12,498 bases of DNA from Actinomycetota bacterium. GTDB taxonomy: Bacteria; Actinomycetota; UBA4738; HRBIN12. The translations under genes were made by a program, and so were the position numbers. The notes under the pieces were generated by a model. It did not search any database. It was not told the DNA's origin and was given only the letters and a program-made list of their open reading frames with translations. The stretch covers positions 1 through 12,498 of the forward strand of contig SIRV01000290.1 in NCBI GenBank assembly GCA_004366195.1. The letters are read 5' to 3'. Below, piece by piece: positions 1 through 6,427 of the stretch (its first letter is position 1; every line of letters starts with the position of its first letter).

Positions 1-1
1 G

Positions 2-670
2 GAGAGCCTCGACGGCCTGGTCCGGACCGGCGCGAACCCCACCGTGGCGTTCCTCGCGGGCGGCGGCGAGGTCCAGGTGCGGCTCACGGCCAAGGCGGGG
101 AGCCGCGAGGAGGCCGAGGGCCTGCTCGCCCCCGTGGTGGAGGAGGTTCGTCGGCGCCTCGGCGACGTGATCTACGGGGAGGGCGAGACGTCCCTGGAGG
201 AGGTCGTGGTCGGGCTGCTCACGGAGGCCGGTCGGACCCTCGCTGCCGCCGAGTCGCTCACCGGCGGGGGCTTCGGGGCTCGCATCACCTCCGTGAGATC
301 GGAATCGGCGACCTTCCTGGGGGCCGTCGTGGCCTACGACGCGGCGGTCAAGCGCGCGGTCCTCGGCGTGCCCGCGGAGGTGCTCGAGCACGAGGGGCCG
401 GTGAGCCGGGCCTGCGCGGCCGCGATGGCCTCGGGCGCCCGCCGGCTGTTCGGAGCCGAGGTGGCGGTGGCGCTCACCGGCGCGGCGGGGCCGGAGCCTC
501 ACGGGGGCGCCGAGCCGGGGGTGGTCTGGGTGGCGCTCGAGGCCGAGGGCGTCCGCCACCAGCGCTCGCTCCGGTGGCCGGGGGACCGGGCCTTCGTGCG
601 GCGCCTGGCCGAGCAGGCGGCGCTCGACCTCGTGCGGCGGCACCTCTCGGGGCTGCCGCTCCCCGGGTGA
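2..670 (+). CDS. cinA: CinA family protein, C-terminal part (5' end outside window)
   Basis: This is the last 222 residues of a CinA protein; the reading frame is already open at the window edge. The first residues, including GANPTV and the GEV..RLTAKA stretch, match the end of the N-terminal COG1058/MoaB-like region. The rest is the PncC-type nicotinamide-mononucleotide deamidase domain, with AESLTGG at fragment residues 83-89, an ITS...FLGAVVAY...K stretch and a TGAAGP motif at 159-164. The family hydrolyses NMN amide to nicotinate mononucleotide in NAD salvage, and the COG1058 part is linked to ADP-ribose hydrolysis. The usual TGVAGP and FxGGVV motifs read TGAAGP and FLGAVV, which are mild changes. 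The TGA stop shares its A with the thpR ATG (TGATG), so translation is probably coupled. cinA next to recA is a widespread arrangement. Confidence 0.93.
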   Translation, partial: ESLDGLVRTGANPTVAFLAGGGEVQVRLTAKAGSREEAEGLLAPVVEEVRRRLGDVIYGEGETSLEEVVVGLLTEAGRTLAAAESLTGGGFGARITSVRSESATFLGAVVAYDAAVKRAVLGVPAEVLEHEGPVSRACAAAMASGARRLFGAEVAVALTGAAGPEPHGGAEPGVVWVALEAEGVRHQRSLRWPGDRAFVRRLAEQAALDLVRRHLSGLPLPG

Positions 671-1269
671 TGGCCCGGGACCGCGCCGCCCGGCCCGGGG
701 CGAGGCCGCTCCGCCTGTTCATCGCCATCGACCTCCCCGAGGACGTGCGCGAGCTCGTGGACCGCAGCGTCGGCCCCATCCGGGAGCGCTACCCGCAGGG
801 GCGGTGGGTCCCCGTCCGGAACCAGCACGTGACGCTGAAGTTCCTCGGTGCGACGTGGCCGCGCCTGGTGGAGGAGGTGGTCGCGACGGTGGGCTCCGTG
901 GCCGCCCGGCACCGGCCCTTCGAGACCCGGGTGTCGGGGCTCGGGGCGTTCCCCTCGGTCCGGCGTGCGCGGGTGCTGTGGGCGGGGCTGGAAGACCCCG
1001 CGGGACGCCTCGCGGCGATCGCGGCGGACCTCGACGCCGAGCTCGCGGAGGACTTCCCGCCGGAGAAGCGGCCCTTCGCGGCCCACCTCACGGTGGCCCG
1101 GTTCGACCCGCCGGTGCCGCTCGCGGAGGACCTCACCGAGGTCGGCCTGGAGAGCCGGCCCTTCGAGGTCGCTTGGCTCGTGGTGTACCGCAGCCACCTC
1201 CAGCGGCCGGCGCCGGTCTACGAGCCCCTCGCCACGTTCCCGCTGGGGGACGAGCTGGCGGATGCTTGA
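670..1269 (+). CDS. thpR: RNA 2',3'-cyclic phosphodiesterase (2'-5' RNA ligase family)
   Basis: This 199-residue protein belongs to the 2H phosphoesterase superfamily. It carries both diagnostic HxTx motifs, HVTL at residues 53-56 and HLTV at 139-142, about 85 residues apart as expected. The N-terminal strand LRLFIAIDLP and the spacing fit ThpR/LigT, which hydrolyses 2',3'-cyclic phosphates to 2'-phosphates and shows 2'-5' RNA ligase activity in vitro. The physiological RNA substrate is not known for most members. I chose ATG 670 because it overlaps the cinA stop (TGATG); GTG 667 directly before it is an equally coupled alternative. There is no strong ribosome-binding site, which fits translational coupling. 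Its TGA stop lies inside the -35 element of the recA promoter, so recA transcription starts right at the end of this gene. Confidence 0.93.
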   Translation: MARDRAARPGARPLRLFIAIDLPEDVRELVDRSVGPIRERYPQGRWVPVRNQHVTLKFLGATWPRLVEEVVATVGSVAARHRPFETRVSGLGAFPSVRRARVLWAGLEDPAGRLAAIAADLDAELAEDFPPEKRPFAAHLTVARFDPPVPLAEDLTEVGLESRPFEVAWLVVYRSHLQRPAPVYEPLATFPLGDELADA

Positions 1270-1294
1270 CCTCGAACGGGTGTTCGAGTAGCCT
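1266..1294 (+). promoter_or_regulatory. recA SOS promoter
   Basis: A -35 TTGACC (1266-1271) and a -10 TAGCCT (1289-1294) are separated by 17 bp. The LexA box fills 16 of those 17 spacer bases, so bound LexA would block RNA polymerase directly. The -35 includes the TGA stop of thpR. The -10 fits the actinobacterial TANNNT form. The predicted start site is near 1301, giving a leader of about 140 nt before the recA ATG. The elements are seen directly; promoter activity is inferred. Confidence 0.75.
1272..1287. promoter_or_regulatory. LexA operator (SOS box) of recA
   Basis: TCGAACGGGTGTTCGA has perfect 6-bp arms (7 bp counting the flanking C/G pair at 1271 and 1288) around a 4-bp centre. It matches the CGAAC-N4-GTTCG LexA consensus of Actinobacteria and Firmicutes exactly. 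It sits between the recA -35 and -10, and a lexA gene is present in the same window. Confidence 0.93.
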
Positions 1295-1326
1295 CGGGCT
1301 TGCCAAGCGAGCACCACAGCGTTGTA

Positions 1327-1342
1327 ATCACAGGGGTGTGAT
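1327..1342 (+). promoter_or_regulatory. Perfect palindrome in the recA leader (operator or RNA hairpin)
   Basis: ATCACA-GGGG-TGTGAT is a perfect inverted repeat about 25 nt downstream of the predicted recA start site. It could be a protein operator or an mRNA hairpin with a GGGG loop. The AGGGG inside it (1332-1336) would also serve as a Shine-Dalgarno for an in-frame ATG at 1345, 8 nt downstream, so folding could hide that site. It is unlike the LexA box. The role is inferred. Confidence 0.45.
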
Positions 1343-1390
1343 CCATGTCGGACCCTCGCGCTAGCGTCCATCCCGCAGTCGGGGAGGGGC

Positions 1391-1413
1391 TCGCCGGGAG
1401 GGTGGCCCGGTGG
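1391..1413 (+). promoter_or_regulatory. Second hairpin in the recA leader
   Basis: CCGGG (1394-1398) pairs with CCCGG (1406-1410) around a 7-nt loop AGGGTGG. G1393-U1411 and C1392-G1412 extend the stem to about 7 bp. The hairpin lies 14 nt before the AAGGAG ribosome-binding site, so it may shape access to the recA start. In DNA this GC-rich, short hairpins arise by chance, so the confidence is limited. Confidence 0.3.
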
Positions 1414-1426
1414 GCGGAGCGCCAGG

Positions 1427-1432
1427 AAGGAG
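1427..1432 (+). promoter_or_regulatory. Ribosome-binding site that sets the recA start
   Basis: AAGGAG lies 8 nt before ATG 1441. The following residues MDREKMLDVAL are a normal RecA N-terminus. This favours 1441 over the upstream in-frame ATG 1345. Confidence 0.85.
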
Positions 1433-1440
1433 ACCAGCGG

Positions 1441-2535
1441 ATGGACCGGGAGAAGATGCTGGACGTCGCGCTCTCGCAGATCGAGAAGCAGTACGGCAAG
1501 GGCGCGGTCATGCGACTCGGCGAGCACCCGATGGGGGCGGGGATCTCCGTCATCCCCACGGGCTCGCTCGCCCTCGACATCGCGCTCGGCGTGGGGGGCA
1601 TCCCGCGCGGGCGCATCATCGAGGTCTTCGGGCCCGAGGGCTCGGGCAAGACCACCGTGTGCCTCCACATGATCGCCGAGGCGCAGCGTCGGGGCGGGAT
1701 CGCCGCGTTCGTCGACGCGGAGCACGCCCTCGACCCCACGTACGCGCAGCGGCTCGGGGTGAACATCGACGAGCTCCTCGTCTCCCAGCCGGACTCGGGG
1801 GAGCAGGCGCCCGAGGTCGCCGGCCTGCTCGTGCGCTCGGGGGCCCTCGACATCATCGTCATCGACTCCGTCGCCGCGCTCGTGCCGCGGGCCGAGATCG
1901 AGGGCGAGATGGGGGACTCCCACGTCGGCCTCCAGGCCCGGCTGATGTCGCAGGCGATGCGGAAGCTGGCCGGCTCGCTCTCGCGCTTCGAGACCACCGC
2001 GGTCTTCATCAACCAGCTCCGCGAGAAGATCGGTGTCCTCTTCGGCAACCCCGAGACGACCCCGGGCGGGCGAGCGCTCAAGTTCTACGCGTCGGTGCGC
2101 CTGGACGTCCGCAAGGTCGAGAACCTGAAGGACGGCGCCGACATCGTCGGCTCGCGCACGCGGGTGAAGGTGGTGAAGAACAAGGTGGCGCCGCCCTTCC
2201 GGCAGTGCGAGTTCGACATCCTCTACGGGCAGGGCATCTCGAAGGAGGGCAGCCTGCTCGACGTGGGCGTCGACATGGAGATCATCCGCAAGAGCGGCGC
2301 CTGGTTCACCTACGAGGGCGAGCAGCTCGGGCAGGGCCGGGAGAACGCGCGCCAGTTCCTCGTCGAGCACCCCGAGATCGCGGCCGAGATCGAGCAGCGG
2401 GTGCGCCAGGCGGTGGGCCTCGCCACCTTCGGCCCCGAGGACGACGCGCCGGTGGTCGTGCCGGAGGCCGGGGGGAAGCCCTCGTCCCGCAAGGGCGCCG
2501 AGGAGCGTGAGGCGACCGGGGCGCCGGCCGGCTGA
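1441..2535 (+). CDS. recA: Recombinase A
   Basis: This is a 364-residue RecA, the ATP-dependent strand-exchange protein and the co-protease that activates LexA self-cleavage. Walker A GPEGSGKTT is at residues 64-72 and Walker B DIIVIDS at 137-143. Loop L1 EGEMGDSHVG is at 154-163, and the DNA-binding L2 region begins near NQLREKIG (191-198). The C-terminal tail is Gly/Glu/Ala-rich and variable, as usual. Length is normal for actinobacterial RecA, and there is no intein insertion. The start at 1441 is chosen by AAGGAG 8 nt upstream. An in-frame ATG at 1345 with its own SD-like AGGGG would add 32 residues (396 in total) with no RecA similarity that I recognise. The gene is under a LexA-controlled promoter and abuts recX with no gap. 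Confidence 0.98.
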   Translation: MDREKMLDVALSQIEKQYGKGAVMRLGEHPMGAGISVIPTGSLALDIALGVGGIPRGRIIEVFGPEGSGKTTVCLHMIAEAQRRGGIAAFVDAEHALDPTYAQRLGVNIDELLVSQPDSGEQAPEVAGLLVRSGALDIIVIDSVAALVPRAEIEGEMGDSHVGLQARLMSQAMRKLAGSLSRFETTAVFINQLREKIGVLFGNPETTPGGRALKFYASVRLDVRKVENLKDGADIVGSRTRVKVVKNKVAPPFRQCEFDILYGQGISKEGSLLDVGVDMEIIRKSGAWFTYEGEQLGQGRENARQFLVEHPEIAAEIEQRVRQAVGLATFGPEDDAPVVVPEAGGKPSSRKGAEEREATGAPAG

Positions 2536-3054
2536 GTGGGGAAGGCGGCCGTGGCCGGCCCCCGGCGTCCTCGCGAGCCCGCGCTGCCGCTGGACTGCCA
2601 CGAGCGGGCCCTGCGCCTGCTCGCGGTGCGCCCGCGATCGAGGCGGGAGCTCCGCGCTCGGCTCCTCGCCGCCGGGTTCTCCTCCGACGAGGTGGAGGAG
2701 GAGCTCGGCCGCCTGGAGGCCGTGGGGCTCGTGGACGACGAGCGGTACGCCCGGGCGGTGGTCGAGCAGCAGCTCGTCCGGCGCGGCGCCGGCTCCCGCG
2801 CGGTCCTCGCGGCCCTGACGGCCAAGGGGGTGGATCGGGGCACCGCCGAGGCCGCCCTGGCTGAGGTGACGGCGGCCGAGCGTGTCCCCGACGAGGAGGA
2901 GCGCGCGCGAGCGCTCGCGCTCGCGCGCGCTGAGCGCCTGCGCGACCTGCCCCCCGAGCGGGCCTACGAGCGGCTCGTCGGCTTCCTGCTCCGCCGTGGC
3001 CACTCGCCGGAGACGGCCAGGGCCGCGGCTCGCTCAGCCCTCGGGCTGGGCTGA
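2536..3054 (+). CDS. recX: Regulatory protein RecX
   Basis: This 172-residue protein begins with GTG directly after the recA TGA, with no separate ribosome-binding site, so it is translationally coupled and part of the SOS transcript. It has the RecX pattern of repeated three-helix units: a first unit RALRLLAVRPRSRRELRARL (about 25-44), then GLVDDERYARAVVEQ (64-78), a middle unit with LTAKGVD and a last unit ERLVGFLLRRGHS (about 144-156). RecX binds in the RecA filament groove and limits RecA filament growth and co-protease activity. Identification rests on these motifs plus position after recA. A run of alternating G and C around 2901-2930 encodes an Arg/Ala-rich helix (RARALALARAER) and creates palindromes. 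The gene is convergent with the following zinc-ribbon gene, with 13 nt between the stops. Confidence 0.93.
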   Translation: MGKAAVAGPRRPREPALPLDCHERALRLLAVRPRSRRELRARLLAAGFSSDEVEEELGRLEAVGLVDDERYARAVVEQQLVRRGAGSRAVLAALTAKGVDRGTAEAALAEVTAAERVPDEEERARALALARAERLRDLPPERAYERLVGFLLRRGHSPETARAAARSALGLG

Positions 3055-3076
3055 ACCGTGCCGGGGCTCAGCGCCC
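3048..3076. terminator. Hairpin between the recX and fmdB stops, possible bidirectional terminator
   Basis: GGGCTGA (3048-3054) pairs with TCAGCGCCC (3068-3076) as a 7-bp stem with one bulged G. The recX stop TGA pairs with the TCA that is the complement of the zinc-ribbon gene's stop, so both stops lie in the stem. There is no U-tract, so intrinsic termination is only a possibility. Confidence 0.3.
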
Positions 3077-3268
3077 GCCGCAGGCGCAGGCGCCGCCGCA
3101 CGCGCAGCCGCCGCCCGAGCCCTCGCGCCCGGTGGCGGCGAAGGGCGAGAGGAGCCTCGTCACCGCGGCGCTCCCGCAGGTGGGGCAGGCCGGGACGGCG
3201 GGGGAGGGGGGCAGGATCCGCTCGAAGCGGGCCCCGCAGTTCCGGCAGGCGAACTCGAACAGCGGCAC
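3068..3268 (-). CDS. FmdB family zinc-ribbon protein
   Basis: This is a 66-residue protein. It begins PLFEFACRNCG, the signature N-terminus of the FmdB/CxxC_CxxC_SSSS putative regulatory family. A zinc ribbon is formed by CRNC (Cys8, Cys11) and CPTC (Cys28, Cys31). The tail is rich in Gly and Cys, with CAC twice (Cys55/57 and Cys61/63), which is common in the family and could bind a second metal. The function is unknown; the name comes from formamidase-associated genes, and a regulatory role is only suspected. GTG 3268 is chosen because PLFEF must follow it and because a -10-like TACACT ends 7 nt upstream, suggesting a leaderless mRNA. No Shine-Dalgarno is present. The frame stays open upstream to 3511, but that part looks non-coding. 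It is the only minus-strand gene between recA and hflX. Confidence 0.85.
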   Translation of the reverse strand: MPLFEFACRNCGARFERILPPSPAVPACPTCGSAAVTRLLSPFAATGREGSGGGCACGGACACGGR

Positions 3269-3275
3269 GAGCAGC

Positions 3276-3304
3276 AGTGTAGGGGCTCCCGCGAGCCTTG
3301 CCTC
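3276..3304 (-). promoter_or_regulatory. Candidate promoter of the zinc-ribbon gene (leaderless)
   Basis: On the minus strand, TACACT (3281-3276) fits a TANNNT -10 and ends 7 nt before the GTG start, which would place the start site on the start codon. The -35 GAGGCA (3304-3299, 17-bp spacer) is weak. It overlaps the -35 proposed for rny on the other strand, so the two promoters would be back to back. Inferred. Confidence 0.45.
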
Positions 3305-3326
3305 TCGGTTCTCCAGGCCGTAATGT
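3298..3326 (+). promoter_or_regulatory. Candidate promoter of the rny-hflX operon
   Basis: TTGCCT (3298-3303) and TAATGT (3321-3326) are spaced 17 bp apart, and the -10 fits TANNNT. The start site would be near 3333, leaving a leader of about 190 nt before rny. The remainder of that leader (3333-3525) holds no gene I can support. It has short hairpins such as GGCCC-CCC-GGGCC (3424-3436) and CGTG-TCCG-CACG (3455-3466), both weak in DNA this GC-rich. Confidence 0.5.
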
Positions 3327-3525
3327 GGAGTTCCGAGCAAGGTCACATCGAAGCGCAACTGTTCGACCGGAACCCGTGAACGACCCGAAGTCCAAGGGAG
3401 ACCACTCGAGCGGCGGCTGCGGAGGCCCCCCGGGCCGGACCCGCTGACCCGCCTCGTGTCCGCACGGCCGAACAGGGCCTGAGAGGGCCTTGCTTCGACG
3501 TTGGCGTGCAACGGAGGCAGGTCCG

Positions 3526-5058
3526 ATGGAGACGGTGGTGGTGGGCGTCGCGGCCCTGGCGATCGGCCTGGGTCTCGGCTTCGTGATCCGCCGGGCGGTG
3601 GCCCAGTCCCGGGCCCGCAGCGCGGAGTCCCTCGCCCAGAAGATCGTCCTGGAGGCCGAGCGGGAGGCCGAGCGCATCACCCGCGAGGCGATCCGGGAGG
3701 GCAAGGAGGAGATCTCGGCGCTGCGGCGGGAGGCGGAGGAGGTGCTCCGCGCCCGGCGCGAGGAGGTGGAGCGGCAGGAACGCCGACTCGCCGAGCGGGA
3801 GCAGGAGCTGGAGCGCCGCGCCCGACAGCTCGAGGAGCGCAAGGTCGAGCTCGACGACCGCGACCGGCAGCTGCAGAAGGTCCGCCAGCAGCTGGAGCAG
3901 GCGGCGCAGCAGCACCGGGCCCAGCTCGAGCGGGTGGCGGGCATGACCCAGCAGGAGGCCCGCGAGACCCTCATGGCTCAGATGGTGGAGGAGGCCAAGC
4001 GGGCCGCCCTCCAGCAGGTCCGCGAGATCGAGCAGCGCGCCCGGGAGGAGGGCGAGGAGCGGGCTCGCAAGATCCTGACGGTGGCCATCCAGCGGGTGGC
4101 CTCGGAACAGACGGCCGAGTCCACGGTCTCGGTCTTCACCCTCCCGAGCGAGGACATGAAGGGGCGGATCATCGGCCGCGAGGGCCGCAACATCCGAGCC
4201 TTCGAGGCGGTGACGGGGGTGAACCTGATCATCGACGACACCCCCGAGGCCGTCGTCCTCTCCTCGTTCGACCCCGTCCGGCGGCAGGCGGCGTGGATGA
4301 CCCTGGAGAAGCTCGTCGCCGACGGGCGGATCCACCCCGCCCGGATCGAGGAGATGCACGAGCGGTCCCTCCGCGAGCTCGAGGAGCAGATCAAGCGCGC
4401 GGGCGAGGAGGCGGCGATGCAGGTCGGCATCACCGACCTCCACCCCGAGATGATCCGGCTCCTGGGACGGCTCCAGTACCGGACGTCGTACGGCCAGAAC
4501 GTCCTGAAGCACCTGGTGGAGTCGGCCCACCTCGCCGCAGCCCTCGCCGCCGAGCTCGGCGTGGACCCCACGATCGCCAAGCGCGGGGCCTTCCTGCACG
4601 ACATCGGCAAGGCCGTGACCCACGAGGTGGAGGGCAGCCACGCCATCATCGGCGCCGAGATCGCGAGGCGGCTGAAGGAGCCCCCCGAGGTGGTGCACTG
4701 CATCGAGTCCCATCACGGCGAGGTCGAGCAGCGGACGATCGACGCCGTGCTGGCGCAGATCGCCGACGGCATCTCGGGCGGTCGGCCGGGGGCGAGGCGG
4801 GAGAGCCTGGAGACCTACGTGAAGCGGCTCCAGCGCCTGGAGGAGATCTGCACCTCCTACCCGGGGGTGGAGAAGACCTACGCGATGCAGGCCGGGCGCG
4901 AGGTCCGGGTCATGGTCAAGCCCCAGGAGGTGGACGACGTCCAGGCCCAGATCATGGCCCGCGACATCGCCAAGCGGGTCGAGGAGGAGCTCCAGTACCC
5001 CGGCCAGATCAAGATCACGGTGGTGCGCGAGACCCGGGCCGTCGAGTACGCGAAGTAA
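3526..5058 (+). CDS. rny: Ribonuclease Y
   Basis: This 510-residue membrane-anchored endoribonuclease starts mRNA decay, preferring 5'-monophosphate RNA. The domain order is complete. An N-terminal membrane helix (about residues 4-22) is followed by a long charged coiled coil rich in Glu/Arg/Gln (about 28-190). Next comes a KH domain with GRIIGREGRNIR (213-224), then an HD domain with the metal-binding HD pair H358-D359 in AFLHDIGKA. The C-terminal region with MVKP and QIKITVVRE is typical. ATG 3526 is chosen from GGAGG (3513-3517) 8 nt upstream and the immediate membrane segment; a TTG at 3490 is in frame but lacks support. It heads the apparent operon, with miaB one base after its TAA. rny beside recA resembles the Firmicutes order. 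Confidence 0.97.
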   Translation: METVVVGVAALAIGLGLGFVIRRAVAQSRARSAESLAQKIVLEAEREAERITREAIREGKEEISALRREAEEVLRARREEVERQERRLAEREQELERRARQLEERKVELDDRDRQLQKVRQQLEQAAQQHRAQLERVAGMTQQEARETLMAQMVEEAKRAALQQVREIEQRAREEGEERARKILTVAIQRVASEQTAESTVSVFTLPSEDMKGRIIGREGRNIRAFEAVTGVNLIIDDTPEAVVLSSFDPVRRQAAWMTLEKLVADGRIHPARIEEMHERSLRELEEQIKRAGEEAAMQVGITDLHPEMIRLLGRLQYRTSYGQNVLKHLVESAHLAAALAAELGVDPTIAKRGAFLHDIGKAVTHEVEGSHAIIGAEIARRLKEPPEVVHCIESHHGEVEQRTIDAVLAQIADGISGGRPGARRESLETYVKRLQRLEEICTSYPGVEKTYAMQAGREVRVMVKPQEVDDVQAQIMARDIAKRVEEELQYPGQIKITVVRETRAVEYAK

Positions 5059-5059
5059 G

Positions 5060-6427
5060 GTGGGAGGCGTGGAGCGTCGCTACCTGCTGCGCACCTTCGG
5101 GTGCCAGATGAACGAGCACGACTCGGAGCGGATCGCGGGGCTCCTCACGGCCGACGGTTACGTGCCGACGGAGGACGCGGCCCGGGCCGACGTGATCGTG
5201 TTCAACACCTGCGCGATCCGCGAGAACGCCGACAACCGGCTCTACGGCAACCTCGGGCACCTGCGGCCGCTGAAGGAGCGGAACCCCAACCTCCGCATCG
5301 TCGTCGCTGGGTGCCTGGCCCAGAAGGACGGGGCGGGCATCCTGGAGCGGGCGCCGTGGGTGGACGTGGTGGTCGGGACCCACGCGCTCCCCGAGCTCCT
5401 CGCGCTCCTGCGGGCGGCGCAGACCGAGGGGCCCCAGCTCGACGTCCACGAGTACACGGAGGTCTTCCCGAGCGCCCTCCCGGCCCGGCGCGAGGTGGCG
5501 CACCACGCCTGGGTCTCGATCTCGGTCGGCTGCGACAACGCCTGCACGTTCTGCATCGTGCCCCTGGTGCGGGGCCCCCAGCGTTCGCGCCCCATGGAGG
5601 ACGTCCTCGCCGAGGTCCGGGCCCTCGCAGGGCAGGGCGTGGTGGAGGTGACGCTCCTCGGCCAGAACGTGAACACGTACGGGCGGGACCTCACGGTGCC
5701 GGGCTCCCCGCGCCGCCCGCGCTTCGCCGAGCTGCTCCGTCGGGTGAACGAGGTCGAGGGCCTGCGACGGATCCGGTTCACGAGCCCCCATCCCCACGAC
5801 TTCACACCGGACGTGATCCGGGCCATGGCCGAGTGCGAGAAGGTGTGCGAGCACATCCACTTCCCCCTCCAGTCGGGCTCGGACCGGATCCTGCGGACGA
5901 TGCGGCGCTCCTACCGCCGCGAGCGGTACCTGGCTTGGCTGGAGGAGATCCGGGCGGCGATCCCCGGTATCGCCATCACCACCGACATCATCGTGGGCTT
6001 CCCCGGGGAGACGGAGGAGGACTTCCGCGAGACCCTGGAGGTCGTCGAGCGCGCCCGCTTCGACCAGGCCTTCATGTTCCAGTACTCGCCGAGGCCGGGG
6101 ACCCGCGCCGCGACCATGCCGCACCAGGTGCCGAAGGAGGTCGTCCAGGATCGGTTCGACCGCCTCGTCGCGCTCCAGGAGCGGATCTCCCTCGAGATCA
6201 TGCGCGAGCACGTGGGCCGGACGGTCGAGGTCCTCGTGGAGGGCACGGGGCGCAAGGGCGGGACCCAGGGGCGGACCCGGACGAACAAGGTCGTCCACCT
6301 CCCCGGCGAGATCCCGCCCGGCACGTTCGTCCGGGCACGGATCGTCTCGGCCCACCCGCACCACCTGGTGGGGGAGCCGGTCTCCGCGCCCACGTCGGCC
6401 GAGCGGTCGCTCGCCGCCGTGCGATGA
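5060..6427 (+). CDS. miaB: tRNA-2-methylthio-N6-dimethylallyladenosine synthase
   Basis: This radical-SAM methylthiotransferase adds the 2-methylthio group to i6A37 of tRNAs reading UNN codons, acting after MiaA. The N-terminal UPF0004 domain has the three auxiliary-cluster cysteines C15 (FGCQMN), C51 (NTCAIRENA) and C85 (AGCLAQ). The radical-SAM cluster motif CDNACTFC gives C158, C162 and C165. The C-terminal TRAM domain spans about 384-441. At 455 residues the length is normal. The start is uncertain: GTG 5060 follows the rny TAA by one base, while GTG 5069 has AAGG 8 nt upstream and would give MERRYLLRTFGC. Either way it is coupled to rny. Its TGA overlaps the miaA start (ATGA), placing the two enzymes of one modification pathway together. 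Confidence 0.96.
   Translation: MGGVERRYLLRTFGCQMNEHDSERIAGLLTADGYVPTEDAARADVIVFNTCAIRENADNRLYGNLGHLRPLKERNPNLRIVVAGCLAQKDGAGILERAPWVDVVVGTHALPELLALLRAAQTEGPQLDVHEYTEVFPSALPARREVAHHAWVSISVGCDNACTFCIVPLVRGPQRSRPMEDVLAEVRALAGQGVVEVTLLGQNVNTYGRDLTVPGSPRRPRFAELLRRVNEVEGLRRIRFTSPHPHDFTPDVIRAMAECEKVCEHIHFPLQSGSDRILRTMRRSYRRERYLAWLEEIRAAIPGIAITTDIIVGFPGETEEDFRETLEVVERARFDQAFMFQYSPRPGTRAATMPHQVPKEVVQDRFDRLVALQERISLEIMREHVGRTVEVLVEGTGRKGGTQGRTRTNKVVHLPGEIPPGTFVRARIVSAHPHHLVGEPVSAPTSAERSLAAVR

Noticed and set aside
1441..2535. Intein or other insertion in recA, as in Mycobacterium tuberculosis
   Set aside because: RecA is continuous through Walker A, Walker B, L1 and L2 at normal length.
499..3003. 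An 834-residue open frame on the minus strand opposite cinA, thpR, recA and recX
   Set aside because: It mirrors confirmed plus-strand genes, has low-complexity Arg/Pro/Gly/His composition and no family motifs. Long antisense frames are expected at this GC content.
3360..3374. GTTCGACCGGAAC near the rny leader as a possible LexA box
   Set aside because: The arms are in the opposite order (GTTC...GAAC rather than GAAC...GTTC), the spacing differs, and there is no promoter element around it.
3269..3511. An N-terminal extension of the zinc-ribbon gene by 81 residues
   Set aside because: The family begins at PLFEF. The extension has no motifs and covers the rny leader and both candidate promoters.
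5101..6423. A long open frame running through miaB into miaA, giving a 747-residue fusion
   Set aside because: The part before 6424 is out of frame with miaB, which carries all the family motifs, and is Arg/Gly/Pro-rich without motifs. Only the miaA part is real.
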